Source: an uncultured Lachnospira sp.
GTDB lineage: Bacteria; Bacillota; Clostridia; Lachnospirales; Lachnospiraceae
Assembly: GCA_947306285.1 (NCBI GenBank)
Contig: CAMZGB010000002.1
Location: 1-32,651 of the forward strand
Direction: 5' to 3'
Length of the DNA: 32,651 nucleotides
In this document: in pieces, positions 14,995-23,769 of the stretch
How the letters are laid out: each line of letters opens with the position of its first letter
How positions within the stretch are numbered: the first letter of the stretch is position 1
Notes under the pieces: generated by a model
Databases searched by the model: none
What the model saw: only the letters and a program-made list of their open reading frames with translations
What the model was told of the DNA's origin: nothing
Position numbers and translations under genes: made by a program

Positions 14995-17913
14995 CTACTT
15001 TAGATTTATATTGAAATCTGACTCGTCTAACAATTTGAGTCCTTCGTCATCTTTTTTTGAACCGAATAATTTCTTGCCAAATCTATCGCTTCTATCGATT
15101 GCTTTGTCGATGATTTCTTCCACATCAAGTTTGCTAATTCCCTTGTGTGCGCCGAAGGTATCATCAATTGATTTAAAGAGTGCTAGTTCTGCCACTTCGT
15201 CTAATTTGTAGCCTTGAGTTTTTGCGTACTCACTTCCGTAAGCGACCCACTCTCTAATGTTGTACTGTTTAATCTTAATAATATGTTTAAATATCTGTCC
15301 AAGACTAAATGTAGAAGATAGAAGTTCTTCCATAGGTTCTGTCTCGGCTTCCAAAATAATAATAGAATCTGTGGTGTTAGGTGACAATGCATTTACCATT
15401 TCTTGGATAGTTGTCACATGAATGTTTTGTGCATTCTCAACTATCAAATCACAGCCTTTGATTTTAGCAAGAACCTTAGTGAAACTCTTCTTGTTCAAAG
15501 TGTCTGCACTAATCTTTGCAACTTTTCGATTTCTTCTATCACTCTTCTTATTTACAAGTCTAACAATCTCGATAGCCATTGTAGTTTTGCCAGTCTTCTC
15601 GTCACCCATCACAATAACATTTGCGCTATTGTTTGGCTCTTTTCCTGTGAATTTCTTTATTAAATCATTGCACACATTTTTGATAGTGTCCTCTAAGCCT
15701 TCAACGTTTAGATAATTACCAAACACAGCCATGTCACTATCTTCCACATCAAACTTAACACGTTCAGTGTTTAGTTCTTTTTTCTTTTCCTTGCGTGCCT
15801 TTTGTTTTAATTCTTTCTTAGTAGGAACATCCACTTGTTTTGTAGCAGCTTGCTCTTCTACCTTCTCCTCAGTTTTGTTTTCTGGCTCCTCAGTTTTATT
15901 ATTAGGAGTTTCAACTTTACTTTCAGTAGTTTCAATTTTGTTTTCTGGAGCTTCGCCGGAAATCATATCAATCTTCGCCGAATTACCATTGCTCTCTTTT
16001 AACACTTTATTAATCTTTGGTTCTGGTTCTAGAGGGCCATCTGCCTTTGATTCACTATTATCCTGAGTAGTATACTCACCGGACAAATCAAACACAGGGA
16101 CTTCTTTTGCCGCCTCACTAGTAGGAGGTACTGCTTCATCCAAAACTTTTGCTGACTGATAGTCCTTCTTACTTTCTCTTTCAAGTTCATCGCTATTAGG
16201 CATTATCTCAGTTGGCTTTTGCAAAACATCGCCAATCTCTCTTGTATTGCCCTCCTCTAGCGGATCAATATCCGACTCGAAGTCATCTAACACACCTGCT
16301 TCTACAGGCTCCTTGTTTTCTTCAATTTCAATTTGCTCCTGGTCAACTACTCTATCATCATCAGCTTCCCACTTAGAGCCTATTTGCATAGTATGGAATT
16401 TACTATCATCCTTATCTTCCACTTCAGGAATGTCAGGCTGAGTGAAATCTTTTCCTTGAATAATTCTCTCTGCTACTTCATCATCGTCAGAGAAATTGTT
16501 TGCCATATCTGAAACAATAGGTACTATTTCTTCTGGCTCTTCTCTGCTATAGCTTTCTTGAGGTTTTGCATATTCTTCCGCAGGAGTTTCTAGTTCACTT
16601 TCTGGTTCTTCCAAAGTGCTATCTGTTTCTGGTTCGCTTTCTTGCTCTTCCACAATGCTATCTATTCCCGGTTCACTTGCCTGTTCTTCCGCAACGCTGT
16701 CTGTTTCCGGTTCACTTTCCTGTTCCTTCAATATGCTATCTACTTCTTCTTTTAGTTCCTCTTCAATTTGATGAGTATCACTATTTATTGCATTCACTGC
16801 TTTATCAACAGTATCTGATCCTAGGATACCTCTCTCCTGAAGACTCTTAAGCATATCTTCAACATCCTCTACACCTGGCAAAGACTCTTCTGGAGTTTCA
16901 GGTGCACTAGGAATATTTTCTTCTTTAAGAAAATCTGGTTTTTCAAAATTAGTTTTTGGCTCTGGTGCCTCATATTTATTATTTGATGGAGTATCATCAT
17001 TAAAGAAACTCATCTGCTGAGGTCCTTCTTCCACAGGCTGCGCCGTCAAAATACTTTCTGGCTCAATCTTTGGTTCATCTGCCACTTTGATTTCTGTAAT
17101 ATCAAATGAAGGTTTGTATTCCTGTGACAAATCAAGATTTTGTACACCACTTTCAAACTTAGACTCACCAAGCGGTTTATCCAAACCAGGTTTGATTGGC
17201 TTTGGAGTTCGCTCTGGCTGTTTTTCCATAATAGACTCAAGCGGACTCTTCGAAACATGAGGTTCACTCTTTGGTTTCTCAATTACTTCTTCCTCTTCCA
17301 CAGGATCATCTCTATCAAGTAACTGCTGTTGAGTGATATTCAAAGGTTGAATTGTTTTCTTTAGTTCCATAGCCTTTTTGATGTAACGACCCTCTGAGAA
17401 CCATAGTCCCATCTCATCACATAGTTCAACACACTTTTCAGTATCACCAGTTTCTTTGTATAACTTAGCAAGCTCGTAAGCCCACTTTTCTTCCATATCA
17501 ATATTTACATACTCTTCCAAAATCTTAATCAACTGACCCTTTGGCTCGTTCTTAGCTTGTGCCATCTCATACTGAAGCACATATCGACCAGTATCCTTTG
17601 GTGCCATTTCGACGAAGTCTTCGTAGAACTCTTCTGCTTCATCTAACTCACCATTTTTAATTGAAACAAGACATAGTCTGTAAGCCAGATGTCTTCCGGC
17701 TTTAGTATTTTCATAAGCGAACAGCAGAACTTGCTTTGCTAATTCATAATCGTTTGATAACTCATACGCATCGGCAACAAGACTAAGCAAATTGTTGTCT
17801 CTGATATGTTTGATATCTAGAGTGTCAGCAATCTGTACAGCCTCATCATAGTTTCTGCTATTCATAGCATTTTTAAAATCTTCAATTTTTCCGTCTTGTT
17901 CAACTTTTCCCAT
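14995..17913 (-). CDS. TPR / acidic disordered / P-loop protein of unknown function
   Basis: A 972-residue protein in three parts. Residues ~10-195 are helical TPR-like repeats (ELDEAEEFYEDFVEMAPKD, EKWAYELAKLYKETGD). Residues ~200-725 are low-complexity, acidic and Pro/Ser/Thr-rich, including a four-copy 13-residue repeat, and are presumably disordered. A Lys-rich stretch leads into residues ~730-972, a P-loop ATPase-like domain: Walker A GDEKTGKT (770-777) and a Walker B-like CDLIVEN (821-827) with Glu in place of the usual Asp-Glu pair. The end is helical and basic. No signal peptide or membrane helix is seen. The gene lies between recR and transketolase, 21 bp from recR. I do not recognise a characterised homologue; a TPR-scaffolded AAA-like ATPase is the best description. 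Confidence 0.8.
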   Translation of the reverse strand: MGKVEQDGKIEDFKNAMNSRNYDEAVQIADTLDIKHIRDNNLLSLVADAYELSNDYELAKQVLLFAYENTKAGRHLAYRLCLVSIKNGELDEAEEFYEDFVEMAPKDTGRYVLQYEMAQAKNEPKGQLIKILEEYVNIDMEEKWAYELAKLYKETGDTEKCVELCDEMGLWFSEGRYIKKAMELKKTIQPLNITQQQLLDRDDPVEEEEVIEKPKSEPHVSKSPLESIMEKQPERTPKPIKPGLDKPLGESKFESGVQNLDLSQEYKPSFDITEIKVADEPKIEPESILTAQPVEEGPQQMSFFNDDTPSNNKYEAPEPKTNFEKPDFLKEENIPSAPETPEESLPGVEDVEDMLKSLQERGILGSDTVDKAVNAINSDTHQIEEELKEEVDSILKEQESEPETDSVAEEQASEPGIDSIVEEQESEPETDSTLEEPESELETPAEEYAKPQESYSREEPEEIVPIVSDMANNFSDDDEVAERIIQGKDFTQPDIPEVEDKDDSKFHTMQIGSKWEADDDRVVDQEQIEIEENKEPVEAGVLDDFESDIDPLEEGNTREIGDVLQKPTEIMPNSDELERESKKDYQSAKVLDEAVPPTSEAAKEVPVFDLSGEYTTQDNSESKADGPLEPEPKINKVLKESNGNSAKIDMISGEAPENKIETTESKVETPNNKTEEPENKTEEKVEEQAATKQVDVPTKKELKQKARKEKKKELNTERVKFDVEDSDMAVFGNYLNVEGLEDTIKNVCNDLIKKFTGKEPNNSANVIVMGDEKTGKTTMAIEIVRLVNKKSDRRNRKVAKISADTLNKKSFTKVLAKIKGCDLIVENAQNIHVTTIQEMVNALSPNTTDSIIILEAETEPMEELLSSTFSLGQIFKHIIKIKQYNIREWVAYGSEYAKTQGYKLDEVAELALFKSIDDTFGAHKGISKLDVEEIIDKAIDRSDRFGKKLFGSKKDDEGLKLLDESDFNINLK
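16583..16738. repeat. Four tandem 39-bp repeats inside the TPR/P-loop gene
   Basis: Units at about 16583-16621, 16622-16660, 16661-16699 and 16700-16738 encode a 13-residue acidic unit of the form EEQESEPETDS plus two variable residues. The outermost left copy is the most diverged. The unit is a multiple of three, so copy-number change would keep the frame. Confidence 0.8.
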
Positions 17914-17934
17914 TTTTCAATTCCTCTTAAGATT

Positions 17935-18531
17935 TTATATAGTAACACGTCCCTGCAAAGCACGAAGCAATGTAACATTGTCAATGCATTCTAAGTCTCC
18001 ACCTACGGGAACACCGCTGGCGATTCTTGAAACCTTAATACCCAAAGGCTTAACTACTTTGCTGATGTACATAGCTGTAGCTTCACCTTCCACGCTTGAG
18101 TTTGTTGCGATGATTACTTCGTTCACATCGTCCTTCAAGCGCTCGAATAATTCTTTTAAGCGAATATCATTTTGTGTAATGCCGGCCATCGGATTGATAG
18201 CGCCGTGCAAAACATGATAAACACCTTTGTATTCTCCTACGCTTTCGTAGGCCGCCATATCTTTTGTAGTCTCGACTACCATGATAGTCTTCTGGTCACG
18301 CTCGTCGCTCTTACAGATTGGGCAAATGTCTTGGTCTGTCAAAGTCTGACAGCACTTGCAGTACTTAACATTTTTCTTTGCCTCAACTAGAGCCTCAGCT
18401 AAACCTTCCACTTCATCCTGTGGCATATCCAAAATATGAAAAGCAAGTCTGCCCGCAGTTTTTGAACCAACTCCAGGAAGGCTTGATAATTCATCTATTA
18501 ACTTTGTAATATAACCACTATAGTAATCCAA
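17935..18531 (-). CDS. recR: Recombination mediator RecR
   Basis: Acts with RecF/RecO to load RecA at gaps. The 198-residue length is typical. It has the N-terminal helix-hairpin-helix (LSSLPGVGSKTAGRLA), a four-cysteine zinc finger (C58, C61, C70, C73), and a Toprim domain beginning at TIMVVE. The start codon is TTG at 18531, supported by AAGGAG 6 nt upstream and by alignment of the N-terminus with other RecR proteins; no ATG fits. It is in the order dnaX-ybaB-recR, as in Bacillus. Confidence 0.96.
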   Translation of the reverse strand: MDYYSGYITKLIDELSSLPGVGSKTAGRLAFHILDMPQDEVEGLAEALVEAKKNVKYCKCCQTLTDQDICPICKSDERDQKTIMVVETTKDMAAYESVGEYKGVYHVLHGAINPMAGITQNDIRLKELFERLKDDVNEVIIATNSSVEGEATAMYISKVVKPLGIKVSRIASGVPVGGDLECIDNVTLLRALQGRVTI

Positions 18532-18549
18532 CTTTATCTCCTTGGAATA

Positions 18550-18563
18550 TTATGTAAACCAAT
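18550..18563 (-). repeat. 14-bp post-stop motif, copy 2
   Basis: Minus-strand ATTGGTTTACATAA begins 3 nt after the ybaB stop, in the 35-bp gap before recR. It is identical to the copies at 13204 and 30653. Confidence 0.7.
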
Positions 18564-18566
18564 GTG

Positions 18567-18899
18567 TTAGAACAGGCCACCCATTCCTCCAGTAATCTTT
18601 GACATTTCTTCCTGGGTCTGCTCTTCCATTTTTCTGATAGCCTCATTGACTGCTGCTGTCACTAAATCCTCCAATGTCTCAACATCTTCTGGGTCAACCA
18701 CATCAGGATCTATCTTAATATTCTTAATCTCTTTATTTCCACTTACTGTTACTTCAACCACACCGCCACCGGCTGATGCTGTAATCTCACTAGCCTCTAG
18801 ATTCTCTTGAGCCTCTTCCATCTGTTTTTGCATCTTTTGAGCTTGTTTCATTAGGTTATTCATATTCATGCCACCTGGCATTCCACCTTTTTTAGCCAT
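18567..18899 (-). CDS. ybaB: YbaB/EbfC family nucleoid-associated protein
   Basis: A 110-residue dimeric DNA-binding protein found beside dnaX and recR in most bacteria. A Gly/Met-rich N-terminus ([20 protein letters not shown]) is followed by the [21 protein letters not shown] beta core and a helical C-terminus. Its start overlaps the dnaX stop by one base (TAATG), suggesting coupling. Confidence 0.96.
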   Translation of the reverse strand: MAKKGGMPGGMNMNNLMKQAQKMQKQMEEAQENLEASEITASAGGGVVEVTVSGNKEIKNIKIDPDVVDPEDVETLEDLVTAAVNEAIRKMEEQTQEEMSKITGGMGGLF

Positions 18900-20521
18900 T
18901 AAAAATCTTCCTCCTCAACTTCTAGATTTATCTTTGATGTAATCATTTGAAAATAATTATCGTTCTGATTTGGTTTCATCTGAGTCATCTCAATTTGAAC
19001 ATCTTTTTTAACCTGGTCTCTAATGATGGCATTAATCATTTCCATCATCTCGATAGTATTGCAATTATCATACATGATATCGTCCGCGTCGAAGACAATG
19101 AGTAATGTATCTTCGCCTTTTACCGCAAGCGATATTCTCTTAAACTTCGCCTTCTCCAAAGGGCTCATATGATTTAGAATCATATTCCAATTGTCAGCAA
19201 CATATTGAACGTCCTCTGGCACAGCTTTGTCCACTTCTTCCTCTTGAGCTGGTTCCTCTGCTGGCTCCTCTTTAGGATTGTCCTCTGTTACCTCTGGAAC
19301 TGGATTCCCATTTGTCACCACTTCAGCGTTTGCTCTGCGTACTGGAGCAGCATCAACTTTTATATTTCCACTTTCAATTTTGTTTTCCAAAACTGAAATT
19401 CTATTTACTATTGATTCATAATCACTTTCCATAGCTGGAGTGTTTAGTTTTATAAGCGCAATCTCAAGCAAGACTCTCTTCTGGTCTGAATATTTAATCT
19501 GAGCAGCTGTTTCTGATAAAACTCTTATGTATCTCATTACAGTTTCATTGTCTACCATCTCAGCCTCTTGTTTTAAAGCTTCGATTCTCTCTAGCGGAGC
19601 ATCGATTACTTCCATAGCATCTTCTGATCCTTTGACAAGCATAAGATTTCTTAGATACCAAATGAAATCGTTTACAAACTGACTAAGTTCTCGACCCTTT
19701 ATAACAACTTCATCTAAAATCTTCATGCTGCTTGCAACATCGCCTTGGATAATTGAACGAGTAAGTCTACTGAAAACTTCCTGATCTACTGCGCCCAAAA
19801 CTTCTAACACTTTTTCATATGTTAGTTCTTGATCTGCATAGAAGGCAATGCACTGGTCAAGCAAACTTAGTGCATCACGCATTGAGCCGTCAGCCACTTT
19901 CGCAATGTAACGAAGTGCCTTATCATCTACGCTAATTCCTTCTTTGTCCATCAATTCTTCGAGGCGGTCTACGATAGTTTCAATTGAAATTCTCTTGAAA
20001 TCATATCTCTGACATCTTGAAAGGATGGTTACTGGAATCTTGTGAGGCTCAGTTGTTGCAAGTATAAAAATAACATATGCTGGTGGTTCCTCTAGAGTCT
20101 TCAACAAAGCGTTGAAGGCTGGACCAGACAACATATGTACCTCGTCAATAATATATACTGTATATTTACCCACTGTAGGTGAGTACTGAATCTCTTCTAT
20201 GATTTGTCTAACATCATCAACACCGTTGTTAGAAGCGGCATCCATCTCGATAATGTTAGGCGCACTTCCACCGGCTGATGTCTTACAAGTTTCGCATTCG
20301 CCACAAGGACTTCCATCCTGAGGATTTTCACAGTTAACTGCACGCGCCAAAATTTTAGCTACACTTGTTTTACCAGTTCCCCTAGTACCACAAAAAAGAA
20401 AGGCATGTCCAATCCTCTCTGCGTTGATTTGATTTTTCAAGGTAGTTACAATATGGTCTTGACCCTTTACTTCATCAAATGTATTAGGTCTAAATTTTCT
20501 ATATAAAGCTTGATAAGACAT
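18899..20521 (-). CDS. dnaX: DNA polymerase III subunits gamma/tau
   Basis: Clamp-loader ATPase. Residues ~1-240 are the AAA+ core with Walker A GTRGTGKT (45-52), the four-cysteine zinc module (C64, C73, C76, C79) and DEVH (126-129). Then come the lid and oligomerisation domains (to ~360), an acidic linker ([20 protein letters not shown], ~405-424) and a short tau-specific C-terminus. The 540 residues indicate tau; I saw no A-run that would allow programmed frameshifting to gamma. The SD GGGAGAG is close to the start. The SRP RNA gene precedes it by ~31 bp, and both may be read from one promoter. Confidence 0.96.
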   Translation of the reverse strand: MSYQALYRKFRPNTFDEVKGQDHIVTTLKNQINAERIGHAFLFCGTRGTGKTSVAKILARAVNCENPQDGSPCGECETCKTSAGGSAPNIIEMDAASNNGVDDVRQIIEEIQYSPTVGKYTVYIIDEVHMLSGPAFNALLKTLEEPPAYVIFILATTEPHKIPVTILSRCQRYDFKRISIETIVDRLEELMDKEGISVDDKALRYIAKVADGSMRDALSLLDQCIAFYADQELTYEKVLEVLGAVDQEVFSRLTRSIIQGDVASSMKILDEVVIKGRELSQFVNDFIWYLRNLMLVKGSEDAMEVIDAPLERIEALKQEAEMVDNETVMRYIRVLSETAAQIKYSDQKRVLLEIALIKLNTPAMESDYESIVNRISVLENKIESGNIKVDAAPVRRANAEVVTNGNPVPEVTEDNPKEEPAEEPAQEEEVDKAVPEDVQYVADNWNMILNHMSPLEKAKFKRISLAVKGEDTLLIVFDADDIMYDNCNTIEMMEMINAIIRDQVKKDVQIEMTQMKPNQNDNYFQMITSKINLEVEEEDF

Positions 20522-20552
20522 CTGTCTCTCCCAAAAGATTTTTCCTCAATAC

Positions 20553-20816
20553 ATCGCGCGACTTGCTTTGTGAATACCCCATAAGCGTTACCTCTACAGC
20601 CAACTCGGTCTAGGCACCCTCATGGCACTTGAGATGATCTACTTAGTGCTGCTTCATTCCTGACCTGACACGGTTCATAGAGTCTCAATGCATGAGACCC
20701 AAACGTCAACATCGCTTATAAAGGGCAGCCTTACAAAATATACCCGAGGCAAATCATCACCCCTGCTAAAGCGGACTTCAGGTAAAGGGCTCCGCTACTT
20801 CCCCGGCTGCGCGACA
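20553..20816 (-). ncRNA. ffs: Signal recognition particle RNA, long (6S-type) form
   Basis: The minus strand between dnaX and the small lipoprotein gene folds as SRP RNA. The universal domain IV core GTCAGGTCAGGAATGAAGCAG (around 20650-20670) contains the GGAA tetraloop that binds Ffh. The 5' region has the GCCGGGGAAG Alu-domain start. The ends pair (CGCGC near 20812 with GCGCG near 20556). The length of ~264 nt matches the large Gram-positive form with an Alu domain. The order tadA...SRP RNA-dnaX-ybaB-recR is that of Bacillus subtilis. The ends are estimates. Confidence 0.92.
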
Positions 20817-20821
20817 TTTTT

Positions 20822-20827
20822 ATTATA
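20822..20827 (-). promoter_or_regulatory. -10 element of the SRP RNA promoter
   Basis: A perfect TATAAT on the minus strand lies 6 bp before the estimated RNA 5' end. The -35 region (TAGAGT 17 bp away) is poor. The next gene upstream ends in a terminator, so this is the likely start for SRP RNA and perhaps the dnaX operon. Confidence 0.6.
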
Positions 20828-20889
20828 AACTATTTAGGCTCAAAACTCTATATTTTATCGGAGATTTTTGCAAAAAAACGCATAAAAAT

Positions 20890-20916
20890 AGAGCGACTGT
20901 ACAATACAGCCGCTCT
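20890..20916 (-). terminator. Intrinsic terminator of the small lipoprotein gene
   Basis: On the minus strand AGAGCGGCTGTA and TACAGTCGCTCT form a 12-bp stem with one G.U pair and a 3-nt loop, followed by ATTTTTAT. On the plus strand the same position would be an A.C mismatch, so the hairpin is built for minus transcripts. Confidence 0.85.
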
Positions 20917-20930
20917 TTCAATATTTTTAT

Positions 20931-21296
20931 TTATTTTTTCTTCTTTAGGACCATATAATCTTTCTTGTCGTATAGTTTTATAATGCCTTTGTCAGCGTCG
21001 TAAGTAAACTTATCCTTTTCTCCATCAAGTTCCATAATCATTTTGTCGACGTCCACTTTACCCTTGCTAACATCATCGCCCAATGTCAAATAAGCATTTC
21101 CATCTTTCTTAATTTCAAAGCCCATTTCTACTAAACCATTAAGCTTATCAATGTCTTTCTTATTATAAACATCTCCATCTTGTTTTAGCTTAATAAAATC
21201 ATATTGGCCAACTAAATCATCAACTTTAATTCCACCGCAAGCAACAAGGCCAATAGACATTACTGCAACTAACAATAAACATAATATTTTTCTCAT
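20931..21296 (-). CDS. Small lipoprotein of unknown function
   Basis: A 121-residue lipoprotein. A signal peptide ending in the lipobox LVAC (C20) predicts lipid anchoring on the outer face of the membrane. The mature part is ~100 residues of alternating strands and charged turns ending in a Lys run, resembling small lipocalin-like or DUF-type beta proteins. It lies between tadA and the SRP RNA, where Bacillus has no gene, and is closed by its own terminator. The start follows a GAGGA-type SD. Confidence 0.8.
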   Translation of the reverse strand: MRKILCLLLVAVMSIGLVACGGIKVDDLVGQYDFIKLKQDGDVYNKKDIDKLNGLVEMGFEIKKDGNAYLTLGDDVSKGKVDVDKMIMELDGEKDKFTYDADKGIIKLYDKKDYMVLKKKK

Positions 21297-21354
21297 ATCT
21301 TCCTCCTAAAAATATTATCCGAAATACTGTATCTGTATTATATCATTTACTCTA

Positions 21355-21804
21355 TTATTTGGCACGAAGTTCCTTAAAATACTCTGTCAGCATATTGCTG
21401 CACTCTTCTTCTAATACACCGCTTTCAATCTCAACTTGATGGTTGAACTCATCCACCTGAAGAAGATTCATAATAGATCCAGCACATCCAGCTTTTGGAT
21501 TCATACAACCAATGTAGACTTTTTTTATGCGTGCCTGCACAATAGCTCCTGAACACATCTGGCATGGTTCAGTTGTCACATACATCTCGCAGTCATCCAA
21601 ACGCCAATCTTTTAGTTTCTTGCTTGCCTTCTTGATGGCATTTAATTCAGCATGAGAAAGTGTGTTTTTGTCTTTCATCCTACGGTTGTAACCACGTCCA
21701 ATGATCTTGTCATCTTTCACAATGACACAACCAATCGGAACTTCATTTATTCTTTTTGCTTTCTCGGCTTCCTTTAAAGCCTCTCTCATATATGTTTCTT
21801 TCAT
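21355..21804 (-). CDS. tadA: tRNA-specific adenosine deaminase
   Basis: Converts A34 to inosine in tRNA-Arg(ACG). The 149 residues carry the cytidine-deaminase fold with zinc ligands H51 (HAE, catalytic E53), C81 and C84 (PCQMC). Its start overlaps the stop of the GH18 lipoprotein gene by one base (TAATG), so the two are translationally coupled. Synteny with the SRP RNA-dnaX region matches Bacillus. Confidence 0.96.
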   Translation of the reverse strand: MKETYMREALKEAEKAKRINEVPIGCVIVKDDKIIGRGYNRRMKDKNTLSHAELNAIKKASKKLKDWRLDDCEMYVTTEPCQMCSGAIVQARIKKVYIGCMNPKAGCAGSIMNLLQVDEFNHQVEIESGVLEEECSNMLTEYFKELRAK

Positions 21805-23576
21805 TATTGATTATCCACTATTACTTGCCAGATGCTATCCTTCTCTTGTCCTAATGCCCAGTAAGCATTTCCACCAAGTTTATATTTCTTTGTAAGTTGG
21901 AGTCTTTCTGCAATTGAGGTTTCATCTTCTAGCCACATCTCATATGTGGTAGGTTTATCCTCCCAAGTTACAAAATTCTGTTTTGTTTCTTTATCGAATG
22001 ATGGTTTCGCTTTAGCTTTCTTGTATGCCTTCTCCGCCAAAGTCATTCCTAAAGCCTGTGAGTTTAGATAATAGTTTCCATCCACTGCATCTTCCACATA
22101 TTTTCCTTTGTTAGAACCTTTGCCTTCAGGAGTCATTTCCCAAAGTCTTGTGAAGAATGGCATTCCGTTTACTATTCTCTTTGAATCACCAATCTGCTCA
22201 ATTGCAGTATTGATAGCATTCTCCATAAAGTCTAGTGAAGAAACTGATCCTGCTTCCTCGTCACCAGCATTGTGCTCGTCATAATTCATAAATACAACAT
22301 AATCAGCAATTTTGTACTGCTGCTTCCAATCATAGTATGCTGTATGACCTGCTGCCGCATAGTTATCTATAGACAAAGTAATTCTTTGTTTTCTACATGC
22401 AACAGACATCTCTCTTAGGAATTGAAGATAATCTTTTGCTATACCTTGAGTAACATATTCGAAGTCAATATTAACTCCGTCTATTCCAAGTGCATCTACG
22501 CTATCCATCAATCTTGTGATTAGTTTTTGACGAGCACTTGTGTGAGTCAAAACATAACGGTCAACTTTCTTACTCTTAAAGTCATCCAAAAGTGCCCAAA
22601 CTTCCATTCCCTTTTTATGAGCTGTTCCAATATAATCTTCGTCTGCTCTTGAAGTGAGTCCGCCATCTTTGCTCTCTATCTCAAACCATGTAGGGACCAA
22701 AACATTTGCACCCTTCACATGCTTAATTTCATTGTTAAGGTTGGCATTTGCAGTCTGATTATAAACTGCATCCCAAACCATATTCACACCATCTTTGATT
22801 AAGTGATGATTGTATGTATCTTCGTCGTCATTATAAACTGATTCAAATTTATGAATATCATCAATATACTTTTCTGGAACATAACCGATAATTCCGCCTA
22901 CCGCTTTTACCTTGTCCCAGTTTTTACCTTCTTCTATAATCTTAACTTTTGTGCCCTCTTTTAAAGTTGTTACGATAAGGTTTTGGTAATCGCCATTTGT
23001 TCTCATTTCGATTTCATCATCTAAAGCACCCTCTTTAGCTTTTCCGTCTTTGTAGTTTAGGCTTATGATTGTAGGACACTTTTTCTTTGCCTCAAACAAT
23101 TTGTATTCGACGCTAGTATAGTCCGATACGAATTCCATATTTATATAGCAGTTGTTATCCTCCACAAATGAAATCTGGTAGTCTTTTGTCTCACCATCTT
23201 CAGTTTTACTCTCGCCCACCTTAGAGATAATAATATCCTTAGCATTTGTAAACATCACAAGTTTTTCATTTTTATCATAGTAGAATCTGTCGTCAACATT
23301 TGCTTTGATGCTGTCTATGTTTACAAAGCAATCTCCGTCTTTCACAATGCCATACTCATCTGCATATTTGTCTTCTAAAGCCACAGCTGCCACTTCGCCT
23401 TCTTTTGATGTGAACTTAACTTCTTTTCCGCCTTCTTGCTCTTCAGTCAAATTCATATACCAGTAAAGATCAGTGTGACCTTTATTTGTCTTTTTGAAAA
23501 GGTCGCAGCCTGATATGCCGATAACCATCGACATTGCCAATACAACTACTATTGTTCTTTTAATTATTTTTCTCAT
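21804..23576 (-). CDS. GH18-family lipoprotein with SH3-like domain (YaaH/SleL-like)
   Basis: A surface-anchored glycoside hydrolase-like protein. The start is taken as the ATG at 23576, not the longer frame from 23636, because GGAGG lies 5 nt upstream and a lipoprotein signal (MRKIIKRTIVVVLAMSM...GISGC, lipid Cys24) begins there; this gives 590 residues. The middle has a bacterial SH3-like unit (LKEGTKVKIIEEGKNWDKVK...GYVPEKYI). The C-terminal ~320 residues are a GH18 barrel with LGIDGVNIDFEYV, whose Glu is the expected catalytic acid; the first Asp of the DxxDxDxE pattern is kept and the second is Asn, as in YaaH-type cortex lytic enzymes. A peptidoglycan target is inferred. It leads the tadA transcript and has a long leader. 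Confidence 0.87.
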   Translation of the reverse strand: MRKIIKRTIVVVLAMSMVIGISGCDLFKKTNKGHTDLYWYMNLTEEQEGGKEVKFTSKEGEVAAVALEDKYADEYGIVKDGDCFVNIDSIKANVDDRFYYDKNEKLVMFTNAKDIIISKVGESKTEDGETKDYQISFVEDNNCYINMEFVSDYTSVEYKLFEAKKKCPTIISLNYKDGKAKEGALDDEIEMRTNGDYQNLIVTTLKEGTKVKIIEEGKNWDKVKAVGGIIGYVPEKYIDDIHKFESVYNDDEDTYNHHLIKDGVNMVWDAVYNQTANANLNNEIKHVKGANVLVPTWFEIESKDGGLTSRADEDYIGTAHKKGMEVWALLDDFKSKKVDRYVLTHTSARQKLITRLMDSVDALGIDGVNIDFEYVTQGIAKDYLQFLREMSVACRKQRITLSIDNYAAAGHTAYYDWKQQYKIADYVVFMNYDEHNAGDEEAGSVSSLDFMENAINTAIEQIGDSKRIVNGMPFFTRLWEMTPEGKGSNKGKYVEDAVDGNYYLNSQALGMTLAEKAYKKAKAKPSFDKETKQNFVTWEDKPTTYEMWLEDETSIAERLQLTKKYKLGGNAYWALGQEKDSIWQVIVDNQ

Positions 23577-23598
23577 GATATCCTCCAATATCCTTAAA

Positions 23599-23723
23599 GT
23601 GCCGGCGCTTTTGCACCGGCACAAACTAGTTATCATAATTCGCAGGGAACTTCTTATAGAAGGCCAAGTCCGTAATGTATTAAACCTTCTAGTTGTTGTT
23701 CACCTTTAGAGTTGTTCTGTTCC
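23599..23723 (-). promoter_or_regulatory. Structured 5' leader of the GH18 lipoprotein mRNA
   Basis: From the predicted start near 23723 the leader is ~147 nt. It can fold as GGAAC (23723-23719) with GTTCC (23650-23646), enclosing TAGAAGG/CCTTCTA (23691-23685 with 23663-23657). A possible crossing pairing is AACTAG/CTAGTT (23694-23689 with 23630-23624 region). A strong 10-bp hairpin with AAAA loop follows (23622-23599; G.U in RNA). The pairings are seen by eye; no known riboswitch consensus was recognised. Confidence 0.4.
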
Positions 23724-23728
23724 GATTC

Positions 23729-23757
23729 AGTATATCATATAATATTCACATATACAA
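23729..23757 (-). promoter_or_regulatory. Probable promoter of the GH18-tadA operon
   Basis: On the minus strand TTGTAT (23757-23752) and TATACT (23734-23729) are 17 bp apart. The -35 sits inside the palindrome at 23744-23766. Confidence 0.5.
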
Positions 23758-23766
23758 TATGTGAAT
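23744..23766. promoter_or_regulatory. 10-bp inverted repeat: weak terminator or operator
   Basis: ATTCACATAT (23744-23753) and ATATGTGAAT (23757-23766) are perfect complements around ACA. It starts 4 bp after the methyltransferase stop, so it may end that transcript, but the AT-rich stem has no good U-run. It also covers the -35 of the next promoter, so an operator role is equally plausible. Confidence 0.5.
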
Positions 23767-23769
23767 GTA

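Noticed and set aside
16583-16738. CRISPR array
   Set aside because: The 39-bp units are directly tandem without spacers and encode an in-frame acidic repeat.
18899-20521. Programmed frameshift in dnaX producing gamma
   Set aside because: No slippery A-run followed by a hairpin was found in the linker region.
23577-23636. Longer start for the GH18 lipoprotein gene
   Set aside because: The extension would put ~20 residues ahead of a clear lipoprotein signal peptide and has no SD; the ATG at 23576 has GGAGG 5 nt upstream.
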